Source: Weissella confusa
GTDB lineage: Bacteria; Bacillota; Bacilli; Lactobacillales; Lactobacillaceae
NCBI GenBank assembly: GCA_014332815.1
Contig: JACSZT010000019.1
Span: 1 to 64,000, forward strand
Direction: 5' to 3'
DNA length: 64,000 bases
Below the pieces are notes generated by a model that did not search any database, was not told the origin of the DNA, and saw nothing but the letters and a program-made list of their open reading frames with translations. Position numbers and translations under genes: made by a program. Positions within the stretch are counted from its first letter, which is position 1, and every line of letters starts with the position of its first letter. Shown one piece after another: positions 11,089-22,046 of this stretch.

Positions 11089-12078
11089 TCAACCCAGTTC
11101 TTAAATGCCCATTCGTCCCAAATGTGATTGTTGTGTTCCAACAAGAAACGAATATTGGTGTTACCTTGCAAGAACCATAGCAATTCGCTCTTAATTAAGC
11201 CGAATGGCACACGTTTCGTTGTTAGCAATGGAAACCCTTCTGCCATATCAAAATGCAATTGACGGCCAAATACTGAGCGTGTACCACCTTGCACCTTACG
11301 CCAGTGACGCCATTGCGCGCCGTATACGTCACCCAATTCACCAAACTTATCCGCAAAGGCATCATCTGCCAAAATGCGGTCAACGAAGAGTTGGTGTTGT
11401 TCATCATAGGCAGCCTTGAACTCCTCGTCTACCAACGCACGACGCCCAAAATCAGTCATATCAGGTCCCGTGTATTCATCGGACAAGAAGATGTCAGCTG
11501 AACGTTGGTAAAGTTGCAAACTCAACTTACCATCTGCCACGTAGAATTGGAACAACGTGTGGCACGGTGGCAATGCTTGTGATGGGACGTCTTCTGGGTT
11601 CCAGGCACTAACAATCAAACGACGTGAATTTGGGTTCGTCTTAATTTGGTTCACTACATCATCAATTTGATCAATAAAACCGGAGGTTACATCTGGGTTC
11701 AATACAAGTGTTGGTAACTCAGCCATTTCACGAGAAAGTTGCTCAGTCACCTGGTCAACGTGATTTGAGTAGATGTGTGCATCCCCAAATGTGTGCACGA
11801 ACTCGCCCGCTTCAAGCCCCGTTTGTGCAGCCACCATGTGCAACAACAATGAGTATGACGCAATATTGAACGGCACACCATGGACATTATACAAGCCTTC
11901 ACCTTTAAAAAAGCTTATAGTAACTTATTTATTCTATACCAAAAAACAAGCCTAGTCAGCATTTCTCACTAACTAAGCTTGTTTCATAATTAAACATTAA
12001 ACTGCGACGGGTGCCTTAATTGACTTAGCTGGCTTATAATTCTCAACCTTAATATCGTCCATTGTGTAATCAAAAATA
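10891..12078 (-). CDS. thyA: Thymidylate synthase
   Basis: Restored 11005-11961 (+), 318 aa; start at 10971-10973, stop at 11997-11999. It methylates dUMP to dTMP with methylene-tetrahydrofolate. The active-site cysteine lies in [11 protein letters not shown], the dUMP-binding QRSADIFL follows, and the C-terminus reads APVAV as in long-form bacterial enzymes. It is coupled to comEB. As given, the [16 protein letters not shown] segment is displaced to the start of the minus-strand frame. Confidence 0.95.
11940..11987 (-). terminator. thyA terminator
   Basis: A long stem AACAAGC(TT)AGT.../...ACTAGGCTTGTT with T-run is intact in one block. A restored promoter (TATAAT-like, near 11885-11930) for the LCP gene follows. 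Confidence 0.8.
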
Positions 12079-13464
12079 ACCATTGCTTGGGCGCTTTGGA
12101 CCACGGGGACCACGAACTTTCTTTTTATGTCCGCTAGCCATACGTTCCGCTTCACGCCGTGCCGTACGTGATTGTGGCTCATTTTCCATGAGCGACTCCT
12201 CTCTTCAATCCAGTAGTATTTAATACTGATTAATAACAATTTTTATAATTCTCAAGATAGCGCAAAAACGGTATCCCAATAGCAAGATTGAGAAGGGCTT
12301 TCCATCAGCCAAAACCCCAGAAACATCACGCGCCTTCTTAACACCAGCGCTTTGGAAAGCATTATCAACCGCATTCTTTGTGTTCTTATAGGCTGTGCCG
12401 GCTACCACACCGACCGCCAAAACTAAGACAGCGATAACTGATAAAATAATATTTCGCACTAATTTAAATTTCCGCGTAGTCTTAGCAGACCCCAATTCAT
12501 AAGCCGCATTCAATTTTTGAGGGAACTGATCCTCATAGCCAATCGGAGCGATAACTGAGTCACGTGGCAATGACATCACTGTCACCTTGTCTTGCTTAGG
12601 ATTAACCGTCACCAACATTAGTGAATCAGTACGTCCCTTATATGTTCGACCTAGTTCTCCAGTATCAGTACACGTGTAGGTAGATGATCCTTCCGTAAAG
12701 CTATAAAGATTTCCCGGATCAGCGTGAGCCGTATCTGGATTATAGTCAAAGGTCAACGGAGACTTTACATCAATACCGTCCAACTCATTAACAATCTTTT
12801 CCAACGCACCCATGTTAACGATTGCATAGTAATCAATCGGTACGTTTAGCCAATCTTGAATGGTCTTAACCGTGTTCAAGAACTTTGCGTTAATCAACTT
12901 AGTTGGATTGCTCTTAGCCTTTTCCACAATCGCTTCAAGCACTAGTCGTTGACGTGCTTGACGACCGTAATCACCTTGTGGGTCATCGTAACGCATACGT
13001 GAGAATGCAAGTGCAGCCGCACCGTTCATTTTGTGGTACGTGTGGGTTACGCCGTCCTCACCTGTGTACAAGCCAAGTGACTTACGCAAAACATTCGTTC
13101 CACGTTGCTTTTCACTCTGAGGAATCAATTCTGATGAACCTGAAACCAAGTTCACTTCAGTACCTTGCAAGTGATCCGTCTTAATTGTCTTCGCTGCGCT
13201 GATATACTTTGACGCAATCGTCAACATATCATCAAACGTCAAATCTGTATTCGTTGAATCAGAAAATTTTCATAATCTTTATTGCGCGTATGAATAATAA
13301 CTAGAACCGTAAGTTCCAGAACCATCGTCCACCGTGCTACCATCTTCTGAAGTCGTGTCAGTCGTTTCATCAGAACTATCATAGACGTATGAAGTCAAAC
13401 CGTTAGCTGCAAGCGTTGCTGAACTAACTTCGCCGGCAAACATTGGTCCCGTCTTCGCTGCTTC
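12079..13464 (-). CDS. LytR-CpsA-Psr (LCP) cell-wall glycopolymer ligase
   Basis: Restored 12165-13451 (+), 428 aa; start at 12187-12189, stop at 13279-13281. LCP enzymes transfer undecaprenyl-linked wall polymers to peptidoglycan. The protein has a 37-residue basic cytoplasmic head (KKKVRGPRGPKR), one membrane anchor around residues 42-64, then the LCP domain with FSILLLG, the acidic GRTDSLMLVTVNP and SLPRDS motifs, and conserved Arg/Asp in RMRYDDPQGDYGRQARQ. The final 50 residues are Ser/Thr/Asp/Gly-rich and disordered, typical of a wall-facing tail. The gene stands alone between terminators. Confidence 0.92.
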
Positions 13465-13661
13465 ATACAAAAATTCCAAGGATGTTCATCAACAATAGCA
13501 TCGCTACTCTCCTTGAGGGGTATTTATGTAAAACAACTTAACAAACTTAAGTGTATCAAAAGTAAGCGACTTGTTAAACGGTTTACCCTTGGTAATAATC
13601 TGGTTAAACGTTTAACTTAGAAAATCCACAAAAAAACACACCTACTTTTACAAGTAGATGC
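13267..13661 (-). terminator. LCP terminator, split by block boundary 13464/13465
   Basis: When restored, a 12-bp stem ACGCATCTACTT/AAGTAGGTGTGT with eight T appears just after the LCP stop. Its second base is the unmoved base 13464. As given, the two ends lie almost 400 bases apart. Confidence 0.8.
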
Positions 13662-15048
13662 TGCAAGGCAAATGAAATTCCGTCAAAGGCCGCACTGGTC
13701 AACCACTGGAAACCATTAGCTGCAGCCAAGACAGCGTCTCGACCAATCGTGAAACTCGTGAAAAACCATGCCAACAATAATTGGATGACCAAAATTACAC
13801 CAACTGAACGCCAGTGGATGTGCTTGCGATCACGAGAAAATAAATATGCCACCCCTAGGCACATCATTTCAACTGAGAAGAATGACTCGAACTTTGGTTG
13901 ACCCGTCAAAAATGACAAGCCACGACCAACCCACTTAACCAACCATGGCAAAACACCAAGGTATGTCAAAATATCAAACATTGGAATGATTACAATGATT
14001 GGCAAAACAGCTGACGTCACGAAGTTCATTGAACCTGACGCTGGCTTTACCCAGTCTTTTGTCATCATAATTGCGCTCAAAATGTTCAACGGAATCGCCG
14101 TCAATACGTATTGACCAGGCATCATCCCAACATATGAACCAACAATAGCCGCCGTAACTGTACTCATTGACATCATGGCAACCGTCAAATTACGCTTGGC
14201 ATTCATTTGTTGCAATTGTAGCTTAGAAACGGCCAAAACTTCCGTCGTTCCCAAGCCAATCAACGCGGCCAAACCAACGAAGGCAATAACCGTCGCAACG
14301 ATAATCACCGCAACCAATCCAGCACCCTGGATAGAGTCACCCAAGAAAGCAAAGAATGGTTGGCGTTGTGTCTTACCATTATCCAACGTCTCTTCGTGGT
14401 TCAATACTGCGATTATATCTTCTTCTTCAGGTACTTCGACCGGATTCAAAATCACCGTGTGGTGAATAACATCCTTTGACACTTCTCCCATGACAACGAA
14501 CTCGTTCGTTACCAGTTTTGTTCCCATGTATTGGGCAATTTGGAAGGCATCGTTCACGTTGAAACCTAGCAACCATGCAAATGGGAACATAATCACACCG
14601 AAAATATTCTCCAATGACAACCATGGCAACGTCGTCAATGACAACAAGTTAGCAACCATAGCAGCTGACATCAATGATACTAAGATACCTGATACCAAGA
14701 TCAACGGTACATTTGCAGCAATCAAATCAGCCTTTTCACGGTTAACCAAGCTCTTGTATGATCCGATAATCATCCCCAACGTACCGAAGTTTGCAAAACT
14801 CGTGACGAAGACCGTCAAAACGGCACGCGCGTGAGCTGAGGCAAACATTGTGGTTGTTTTGTATTTCATTGCAGCTGTGGTTATGCCTGAACCATCAAGC
14901 CACAATCGCTACGAGTACCGTGATAACGATGATCGCAAAGACGTCACACCACACCGTTACGACGACGACATTTAATGCAAAATAAAGCGCCGGCTAGGAA
15001 ACAATCCTAACCGGCGCTTTTTATGTCTATCTTACCAACTGAACAAAG
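13465..15048 (-). CDS. Concentrative nucleoside transporter (NupC/CNT family)
   Basis: Restored 13625-14866 (+), 413 aa; start at 13499-13501, stop at 15032-15034. This is a cation-coupled nucleoside importer in the cytoplasmic membrane. It is hydrophobic throughout with 8-10 predicted helices. It shows the CNT core SFANFGTLGMIIGSYKSL and ADLIAANVPLILVSG. The RBS AAGGAGAG precedes the start. A single gene with its own terminators on both sides. Substrate range (pyrimidine or purine nucleosides) is not decidable here. Confidence 0.9.
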
Positions 15049-15246
15049 TAATGTTGTAAAGGCAAACACCATACAACAAGTTCTAATGGCATTTAAGAGG
15101 GGTATCTATTATGGCAAAGAAGCAATTAACAAAGTCTCGTGATAAGGTCATGAGCGGTGTCCTTGGTGGTTTCGCTGAGTATTTCTCGATTGACGCGACA
15201 CTACTACGTATTATCTTCGCAACAGCCGCTGTGTTCTTTTTCCCAG
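14851..15246 (+). CDS. PspC-domain envelope-stress protein
   Basis: Restored complement(14923-15183), 86 aa; start at 15111-15113, stop at 14973-14975. The PspC domain covers most of the protein: LTKSRDKVMSGVLGGFAEYF, then ATLLRIIFATAAVFFFP and a second hydrophobic stretch VVVLYFIAAVVMP. A charged Asp/Arg/His-rich tail follows. Members sit in the membrane and respond to envelope stress. The RBS AAGAGGGG lies before the ATG. It is divergent from the padR-DUF1700-DUF4097 operon, a frequent arrangement for such stress modules. Confidence 0.88.
14979..15025. terminator. Bidirectional terminator, nucleoside transporter/pspC
   Basis: A strong stem AAAGCGCCGG...CCGGCGCTTT with T-runs on both sides separates two convergent (restored) genes. 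Confidence 0.9.
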
Positions 15247-15642
15247 CTGGATACATCGTTGATTCGGAAACTGCAAAACGCTCTTGCACCTGCTTCGTCA
15301 ACGCATAGCCATATAAATCTTCGTCAGAAAGCAACGCCAATACTAACCCATCCATTAAATCACTGGATAATTGCATCGCCATAATTCATTTTCCTTTACA
15401 ATACTATAAGTCATATAATATACTCTCAGTATAAGAAAGAATGTGTAAATGTTATTCTCCATTGTCTCCCCTCTCCGCCATCATAATTTCATTAACATTG
15501 CCGCTGAAAGTTCGCCACTCATCTTGGATTCGCACCACTTCAGAACGTCCTTCATCGGAAATTTTATAATATCGGCGATTACGCCCTTCAAAAGGTTCAT
15601 CGTATGTCGTCACCCAACCCTTAGACTTGAGACGACGTAAGT
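15247..15642 (-). CDS. PadR-family transcriptional regulator
   Basis: Restored 15308-15634 (+), 108 aa; start at 15380-15382, stop at 15452-15454. This is a compact winged-helix regulator: LMDGLVLALLSDEDLYGYALTKQVQERF, SESTMYP(D)LRRLKSKGWV, the wing EGRNRRYYKISDEG, and a short C-terminal helix. It is first in a three-gene operon with DUF1700 and DUF4097 proteins, which it overlaps by 11 bases. This gene trio is common in lactic acid bacteria as an envelope-stress module. An overlapping ATG seven bases upstream is out of frame. Confidence 0.88.
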
Positions 15643-16434
15643 CTCTTGATCAGCGACATCATCATAGCGGATTGAATAATCCACCAAGACACGGCGGGCT
15701 AATTGCTTAGGTGTCCCAAACTCAGCGATTAACTTTTCGCCGCTAAGTCCAGCATCCGCTGCGTATTCTCGATAAAATGCAAGGACATCATCTCGTTCAT
15801 CTTCTGTCAGACCAAACAAATGTCCGCGCAGTTGTGTGAGAAAGAGCAACCAGAGCAAAATAATGATAACTGCTACTGCTACCAAGACAACACCAAACAA
15901 GCCCAGCAAAATTGCAATAATTGCTGGAATCCAAACAACTGATGTCACCAATCCAACGATAACCACCCACAATAGGTTTAGTTGTCGCTGAATACGTGAC
16001 TTGAATTGCTTCGTTGCAGAACTACCTTCGTCTGGTGACTTGCGAGTAAAGCGACGGCCGATAAACTTAACAAAGTTCATCAAGGCACGGAACACCGTTC
16101 GAACAACCACGAAGCCAATTGGCCATGCGATAAATTGCAGACCAATCCAAATCAAGCCTAAGCCTCCTTGGAAGAAGGCAGTTTGCCAACTTTGACCGGC
16201 AATCGCAATTGCACCAAAGACTTGGAAGAAACCAGCTCAATCGTTTTGATGGTATCGAATTTTTGATTGATTGCTTTTTCCTGTGGCAACACAAAATGAC
16301 CATCACGCCAAACCAAACTATTTTGGCCACCATTGACGTAACCAATCACTGACAACATGATACCCAGTGCAGCGACAGCAAAGCCGATAATGATAACTCG
16401 TAGCATCTTAGGCATGCTTCACACCTCCTTGTGT
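15445..16434 (-). CDS. DUF1700 membrane protein
   Basis: Restored 15624-16262 (+), 212 aa; start at 15460-15462, stop at 16408-16410. The N-terminus has the family pattern YLTQLRGHLFGLTEDERDDVLAFYREYAADA and FGTPKQLARRVL. Two strongly hydrophobic regions follow, then FQVFGAIAIAG and a hydrophobic segment around residues 160-190. It overlaps padR at its start and the next gene at its end (ATG within its last codons). Function is unknown beyond association with PadR and DUF4097. Confidence 0.85.
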
Positions 16435-17226
16435 TAAACCGTCAAAACGTGTTCAACACGCTTATTAAAGCCAACCCGGTACTTATCTTTTTGCGTCCCA
16501 GTATAACGAATGTGCAAGGCGCCATCCTTGTCTGTGAGGTTAAGCTGCGTGGCATCCCCAACAGTTCCCTTCACACGATACTCATTCTTATCACTCGCAA
16601 CAACGTGAACATCTAATTCAACCGCCGTCGCTTTGCCGAGCGTTGCTTGCTTGGCTGAAAATTGTGAATCAGCCAGGTTCATCGTCGTCTCAGGTGACTT
16701 CACACCATTAAGTGTTACCAAACCATACGTATTATTCAACGTCAAATTCTTCGTCTCAACATCATGTAGCGATGAAGAACCTGAGTAGTTTCGAATATGC
16801 ACGTATTTCATCACGGCCTTTTTCGGAACGCCGTTGTTAGCTTGAATCTGTAACCCAGGCACGGGCATATTCGTTACATCCAAGTTACCCTCACGCAACG
16901 TCCAGGCATTCACACCAGTCAATTGCGCATTTTGGACGGTTAGATTACCAGAATTCAACTGCACAACCCCGTCATTCATCACAACATCTTTCAGTTGCAT
17001 ATCAGTGTCAGACGCTGAAACGAATGCTATATGCTGCTCCTTATTTTTAAATATCAACAGTACTACTTTACCAAACCAACCTAGAAACACCTAATACCTG
17101 AGGGACTTCTTTACTGATTAATTGAAAATAGTATCACCGTCTGTCGTCACAACGTTTAGACGATCAGTCGCTGATTCATCGCGACTGTAACTACCAACAA
17201 AGCGGTTGCCTTGAATCTTAATGTCG
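16237..17226 (-). CDS. DUF4097 (adhesin-like beta-repeat) protein
   Basis: Restored 16255-17136 (+), 293 aa; start at 16413-16415, stop at 17118-17120. It has one N-terminal transmembrane anchor (residues 5-25), then an extracellular beta-helix-like region of repeated short strands such as [18 protein letters not shown] and [17 protein letters not shown]. The RBS AAGGAGG lies inside the end of the DUF1700 gene. It is the third gene of the padR operon; DUF4097 proteins are thought to act at the envelope surface, but no activity can be assigned. Confidence 0.85.
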
Positions 17227-18216
17227 TACAATTGGATAACCGCGAAAATAGCACCCAATTGGATAGCGTAGTCAAACATCGCTGTAAAGCTCTTTGTCCA
17301 AACTGAACCACCTGGAATGTTCATCAATGATTCAGCGATAATAATGTGCCCCGTTGATGATACTGGCAAGAATTCTGTTAATCCTTCCACAATACCAATT
17401 ACAAGAGACTTCAACAAATCAAGCATGAACAAAATACCGTAAATGATCAACATAGATGCCACAACCCAAGCATTCAACCAGTGCGCATCCATGTAGTCGT
17501 TAAGTGCCAAGCCGGCCACTACGGCAGGCAAAACACCGACAATCACCTTGAACCACAAAGTCCACGTTTGCTTCTTTTCAATCGTAGACTTTGATGGTGC
17601 AAATGGGTTCAACTTGTGGAATATAAAGAATGAGAACTCAGCAGCCACGAATCGTGACGCTCCCAAAATCAAGGCGCCCAAGATAGTCGCCCCTGAACGT
17701 GACGTTCCAGGTACGATTGAAAGCACTTGGAACAAACCGATGAACAACGCCATCTTGAACGTCATCGTGTTCAAGTCAGTCAACCAAGCATCCTTGTTAG
17801 CCAAGTAACGCTCAACGACGATTCGGTAGTATCCAAAGACCTTAAAGTCATTATTCTTGATGTAGTTCATCATAACCTTAATCGCGAAGTAAGCCACGAT
17901 CCATGAAACGATGAATCCAACTGCCATAACACCAGCTTGTGCGCCAGTGAAGCTACCACCATCAAGGAGGTACTTACCAACTTTCAAAATCGTCACACCA
18001 AACATAACTGGAATACTCTATCACCACGCTTACCATCGCCGTCGCTTTAGCGGTCGGCTTTGTGCTATCTGAAGTCGTGGTCCGCCAAGTTAAACGTTAT
18101 CATCAGCACTAAAAAAACGCCTTGGACTTAAAAATCCAAGGCGTTTTAATTTACTATTTTAGTGCATTGTAAGCATGCCAGCTGTTCCCAAGGCCAATAC
18201 AACGATACCAACAACA
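17029..18216 (-). CDS. uppP: Undecaprenyl-diphosphatase
   Basis: Restored 17224-18075 (+), 283 aa. It dephosphorylates undecaprenyl diphosphate to recycle the lipid carrier for cell-wall synthesis and confers bacitracin tolerance. Family motifs are visible: [16 protein letters not shown] near the N-terminus and [10 protein letters not shown] near residue 160. It is a multi-helix membrane protein. Its ATG is itself split by the block scheme: AT at 17029-17030 as given and the G at the unmoved position 17226. RBS is AAGGAGCA. A terminator follows. Confidence 0.94.
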
Positions 18217-18612
18217 ACAAGACAACGTCTTTATCGCTAATATGATTGCAGCCATTATTATTGGTTTGCTTGGGAATATTTTCGCCGTTAAGTACCGTGT
18301 ACCGGTCAACATGATTTACATTCCCAGCCTGGTTTCACTAGTGCCCGGTGGCACTATCTACTTAGCGATGAAGAACTTTTCGTTAGGGCATTACGCATTG
18401 GCACAAGAGGGCGGCGTCTTAGCTGCTACCCTAGTCCACTTTGGCACGACATTATAGGAGGTAATCAAAATGCAATTAATCATCCATTTTCTGATTAGCT
18501 TCGTTTCGACAGTCGGGTTCGGCATCATCACGAACATCCCCCGTCGTGCTTTACCAGTTGCCGGTCTAACCGGCGCCTTAGCTTGGAGTGGCTACATTAC
18601 CTACGGTTACGA
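18019..18612 (+). CDS. ThrE-type exporter, small subunit (DUF3815)
   Basis: Restored complement(18122-18556), 144 aa; start at 18470-18472, stop at 18110-18112. This is a small membrane protein with four hydrophobic segments including FGIITNIPRRALPVAGLTGALAWSGY and VNMIYIPSLVSLVPGGTIY. It is the C-terminal half of the threonine/serine exporter fold encoded as a separate polypeptide. The start lies 12 bases after the stop of the DUF1212 partner, with GGAGG in between. The two probably form a complex. The substrate is inferred from family only. Confidence 0.82.
18111..18147. terminator. uppP terminator, shared with thrE
   Basis: A perfect stem AACGCCTTGGA/TCCAAGGCGTT with T-runs on both sides serves two convergent (restored) genes. 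Confidence 0.9.
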
Positions 18613-19404
18613 TTCGCTATTGGCGTGGCTGTTAGTCGCCGGTCACCTGGGCACAAATGCCGAGAACATCATCGTAAGCTCCGTCATGCCGTTGGTTCCT
18701 GGCGTTGCCTTAACGAATTCATTACGCGAAATTATGGCTGGTCATATGATTTCCGGTACAGTTCGAGCATTGGACGCTTTGTTGATTGCAGCTGCCATCG
18801 GCGGTGGCGAGATTGATTTCAACTGGCCCACTAAGATTATCGGCGCTGGCTTAGTATCCGTCGCACCAATGTTGGTTTTCAAAGCAAACTGGCTCGATTT
18901 AGCCCTCGCCTTCTTCGTTGGTATTGCCGGCTACCTAGTTGCACAGTACGTTGGACGTAAAGCAACCGCTACACCTTATGCCAAGGAAGTTGCCGGTGGC
19001 TTTACAAGCGTATCCTGCTACGTGACACTGACGGCTGTCTTCGTATCGCTCGCTGATCAGCCAACCACTCAACTAACCAAGACAAAGCTTGGGAGCTTTA
19101 ACTTGCAAAAAGTTGATGAAATTAATCATCTCTCACGCCAATTCGTGGCTGGTGACGTTGATTTCGATGACGTCACGCGACAAGTTAACGCCATCGATGA
19201 ATACGCCGGTTTTGTTTTGCGCTTTTTTCCAGTAAAATCAAGACAAGAATAAAACACTTTGGGGAAGTGCGAAACCATGAACACTTATGAACAACGCGTT
19301 CTACAGACCTGTGCGCAGGCTGGACGCATCTTACTAGAAAGCGGTGCGGAGACGCCTCGTATCGAAGAAACAGTTGAAATTATCGGCAAGACGGCCGGTG
19401 TTAC
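18415..19404 (+). CDS. ThrE-type exporter, large subunit (DUF1212)
   Basis: Restored complement(18569-19333), 254 aa; start at 19277-19279, stop at 18455-18457. It has a cytoplasmic N-terminal domain (RILLESGAETPRIEETVEIIG, VSCYVTLTAVFVSLAD, LSRQFVAGDVDFDDV) and then five membrane segments. It is paired with the DUF3815 gene downstream, the split form of the ThrE threonine/serine exporter. It lies directly after the terminator of the candidate structured RNA, so it may have its own promoter (TAAAAT at about 19236). Confidence 0.83.
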
Positions 19405-19601
19405 GAGACAGCAACTTACTCATATCGCCGAGTCTAACCAGCTCGGCATGTAGGTCTAACCAACCTACAACCTACTCCTTAAGAATACCTATTTACCATG
19501 GATTAACCACCTATGGTAACGATGCGCCTAACCAACGTATCGTTAGGAAAAGAGTCGTCTTCGGACTAGACTCCGAAACCGCCTATGCCTAACCAACATA
19601 G
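19405..19601 (+). ncRNA. Candidate structured RNA with repeated TAACCA-loop hairpins
   Basis: A roughly 350-base gap between yihY and thrE (restored, minus strand) holds no ORF but five hairpins with nine-base loops sharing TAACCA. They are GCCGAG/CTCGGC (19427-19447), TGTAGG/CCTACA (19449-19469), TTACCAT/ATGGTAA (19493-19519), AACGATGCG/CGTATCGTT (19518-19544), and a terminator stem AAACCGCCTATG (19576-19587). The terminator's second arm, CATAG plus the unmoved base plus CGGTTT at 19207-19212, is completed only after restoration and leads into a T-rich run. A TATAAT at 19736-19741 is a plausible promoter, giving a transcript of about 280 nt. It is not a family I recognise. A short antisense-acting sRNA with repeated seed loops is one possibility. 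Confidence 0.6.
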
Positions 19602-19602
19602 A

Positions 19603-20592
19603 GCGTTGATTGGTACAATTGTCACAGCAAGTTTAGAGGAACTTTTCCCCTCAAAACGTGATAAGAAAGCCATTTTGAAGCACTTCAGTAGAAAAATTAT
19701 CCGAAATAATGGAAAAAGTTAAGAGTTATTTATTGTATAATTCATTTTTGCGCGTTATCATAATATTTGTTAAAGAGGAAAACGTTTCCATTTAACATTA
19801 TTCAATTGGGTACTACCGGTCAAAAAGCCCCGTTTACAGTGGGCTTTGACTGGTACCACCATCCAAGTTGCCCTCGTTTTGTGGTTAACGAAGATTTTCG
19901 GGTGGTACGTGAACCTGGCCTCACAGGCTTACACCTTTTATCAAGCCCTTAGTTCGGCAATCATCGTTTTGCTTTGGATTAATTTCATTGCCATAGCGAA
20001 TATTGCCATCATCGACCGCTTCATTTCAATGGCCTGGATGATTCTAGTTCTTGGTATTATGGGCATTCTCATCTTGATTGCTTCCGTTGGATCGAACGTT
20101 CTTGAAGCATTGCCAATCAGCAGTCACATCGTCCGCCAAATCGAGTCCGCCAAGTTACCAGTTGTTGCTACTGGATTGTTCATTGGCGCCGCTCTCACGA
20201 CAGCCCTTAGTTATGTGCAATGGGCCGTGCCAAAATCTGTTTATGGTTTCGTGCGCCCAATTATCGAGTCAATTCTCGGACATAATGGCGTTGGTGTATT
20301 GTCTGCATCCATCGTGATTACACTTTGGTCACTTTCACGTGTCGTTGCTTCAATCCGCACTGCCCAAAATGGCATCTATGGCGTGCAACCAAAGTGTCGA
20401 AAGGAGTAACCGAATTTGAAAAAAGCACTAAATGCCATCTTCAATAACCGCTATGTGAAAACCATCATTGACGTTTCGATGCGTGTCGATATCGTAACGG
20501 CTAGTTCTTCGGTTGCTTACTTTGGCCTATTGTCGATTTTCCCAGCGATTATCATTATCGCGACCTTATTACCCTACTTTGGACTAACTATC
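19603..20592 (+). CDS. YihY/virulence factor BrkB family membrane protein
   Basis: Restored complement(19680-20570), 296 aa; TTG start at 20416-20418, stop at 19720-19722. This is a polytopic membrane protein with six hydrophobic segments. The start of the family pattern is seen in TASSSVAYFGLLSIFPAIIII, with later segments YFVNLASQAYTFYQALSSAII-like and LLWINFIAIALIGT. Function is unsettled in the family; older RNase BN assignments were wrong. The RBS AAAGGAG is well placed for TTG. A basic C-terminal tail (KRDKKAILKHFSRK) follows the last helix. Confidence 0.85.
19736..19741 (+). promoter_or_regulatory. -10 element of the candidate RNA
   Basis: TATAAT preceded by TTG lies just after the yihY stop. 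No good -35 box is seen at the right distance, so it may be an extended or activator-dependent promoter. Confidence 0.4.
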
Positions 20593-20734
20593 CTATTCGT
20601 TAAGCACTTCGTCTTCGAAACACGTGGTCGTTCGCTTGAAGAAATTGAAAGCATGCTTCACCAACGCGCGAAGGATTCTGCAACCGGTGCTGTGCCACAC
20701 GGTGCGATGATTCAACATTAATTACTATGAACAA

Positions 20735-20773
20735 AACCGGTATCAGAACTAACTGATACCGGTTTATTTTGTT
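20735..20773 (+). terminator. Symporter terminator
   Basis: A stem AAACCGGTATCAG/CTGATACCGGTTT with T-rich 3' end. It separates the symporter from yihY. Confidence 0.9.
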
Positions 20774-22032
20774 AAAATAAATACTATCATGCAACTTGGG
20801 GCCCAATCATGTGGACAATGATTGGTGAGGTCTTCCCATTGTCTGTCCGCGGTGTCGGAGTTGGTTTCTCATCATTGATTAACTGGGGGGCAAACCTACT
20901 TGTATCATTGATGTTCCCCGTTTTGTTGGAACACTTCTCAATGCCGATTATCTTCGGTGCCTTTGCTGTTATGTGTGTCCTTGGTTCAGGAACGGTCAAC
21001 GTCTTGATCACTGCCTGGGCCGTTCGCGTGATGGAAACTCGCGGTCGCAAGGAATGGTTGTTGATTGGTGGTTTCGGTATGGCCGTTTCATTGATTGCCT
21101 TGTCTATCCTAACTAGCCTATCAGTTACAGGCATCATGTCATACGTTACAATCGTTGCCATGGCCTTCTACCTCATCTTCTTCTGAGAAAACGCTAAAGA
21201 CGTCAAGCTTGGCGGCTTCAAGGAATTGTTCTCAAAGTTCGTTCGTCCTGCCTTAATTATCGGTGTCGGTATGGCTATATTCCAACAATTCATGGGTATC
21301 AATACCGTTTTGTACTATGCCCCAACTATTTTTAAGACCATTGGCATGGGCGATAGCGCCTCACTGATGGGAACTGTTGGTCTCTCTGGCCTAGCACATA
21401 CCGTGTCATGGCGCTGGATGCTTGGGTTCGCAGCCCTACCATCAGCAATCCTATTCATCGGTGGTGTTTTCTTGCCTGAGTCACCTCGTTACCTAGGTCG
21501 TATTAAGAAATTCGATGAAGCGTTGCAAGTTTTGAACATGCTTCGCACGCCTGAAGAGGCTAAGGCTGAATTGGCTGAAATGTCAGCCTTTTCACCTGAC
21601 TTTGGTGTTTTGGTTGCTAGCCGTGTCGTTCTTGGTGTTGCCGTTGGTGGTGCCTCAGCCCTTGTACCAACCTACTTAGCCGAAGTTGCGCCTGCTAAAA
21701 TGCGCGGTTCACTAACCTCACTTAACCAATTGATGGTTATGACGGGTATCTTGATGGCGTACTTGGTTAACCTTGGTTTACACCGGGGTTATCTCAGGTG
21801 CCATTCTCTACGTGCAACGTACCCTTGGCCTAAACGCCTTGGAAGAAGGAATCGTCGTCTCATCAGTTTTGCTTGGCGCTATGATTGGTGCCATGTCAAT
21901 CGGCCCTCTGTCAGATCGCTTTGGTGTAAGAAGATGGTCATGGTTGCAGCTTTGATTTTCTTCATTGGATCGCTAGGTATCACTATTAACAATTCCTTTC
22001 AGTAAGCGTATAGTTGTTTATGTTGATTGAGT

Positions 22033-22046
22033 TGTTACCGTTTTCA
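22033..22046 (+). promoter_or_regulatory. cre site upstream of the symporter
   Basis: TGTTACCGTTTTCA matches the CcpA consensus TGWNANCGNTNWCA at every defined position. It lies about 60 bases before the start codon, consistent with glucose repression. Confidence 0.75.

Noticed and set aside
21184..21186. Premature TGA in the sugar symporter
   Set aside because: The third base belongs to the cut at 21186; restored, the codon is TGT (Cys) in FFCATWGP.
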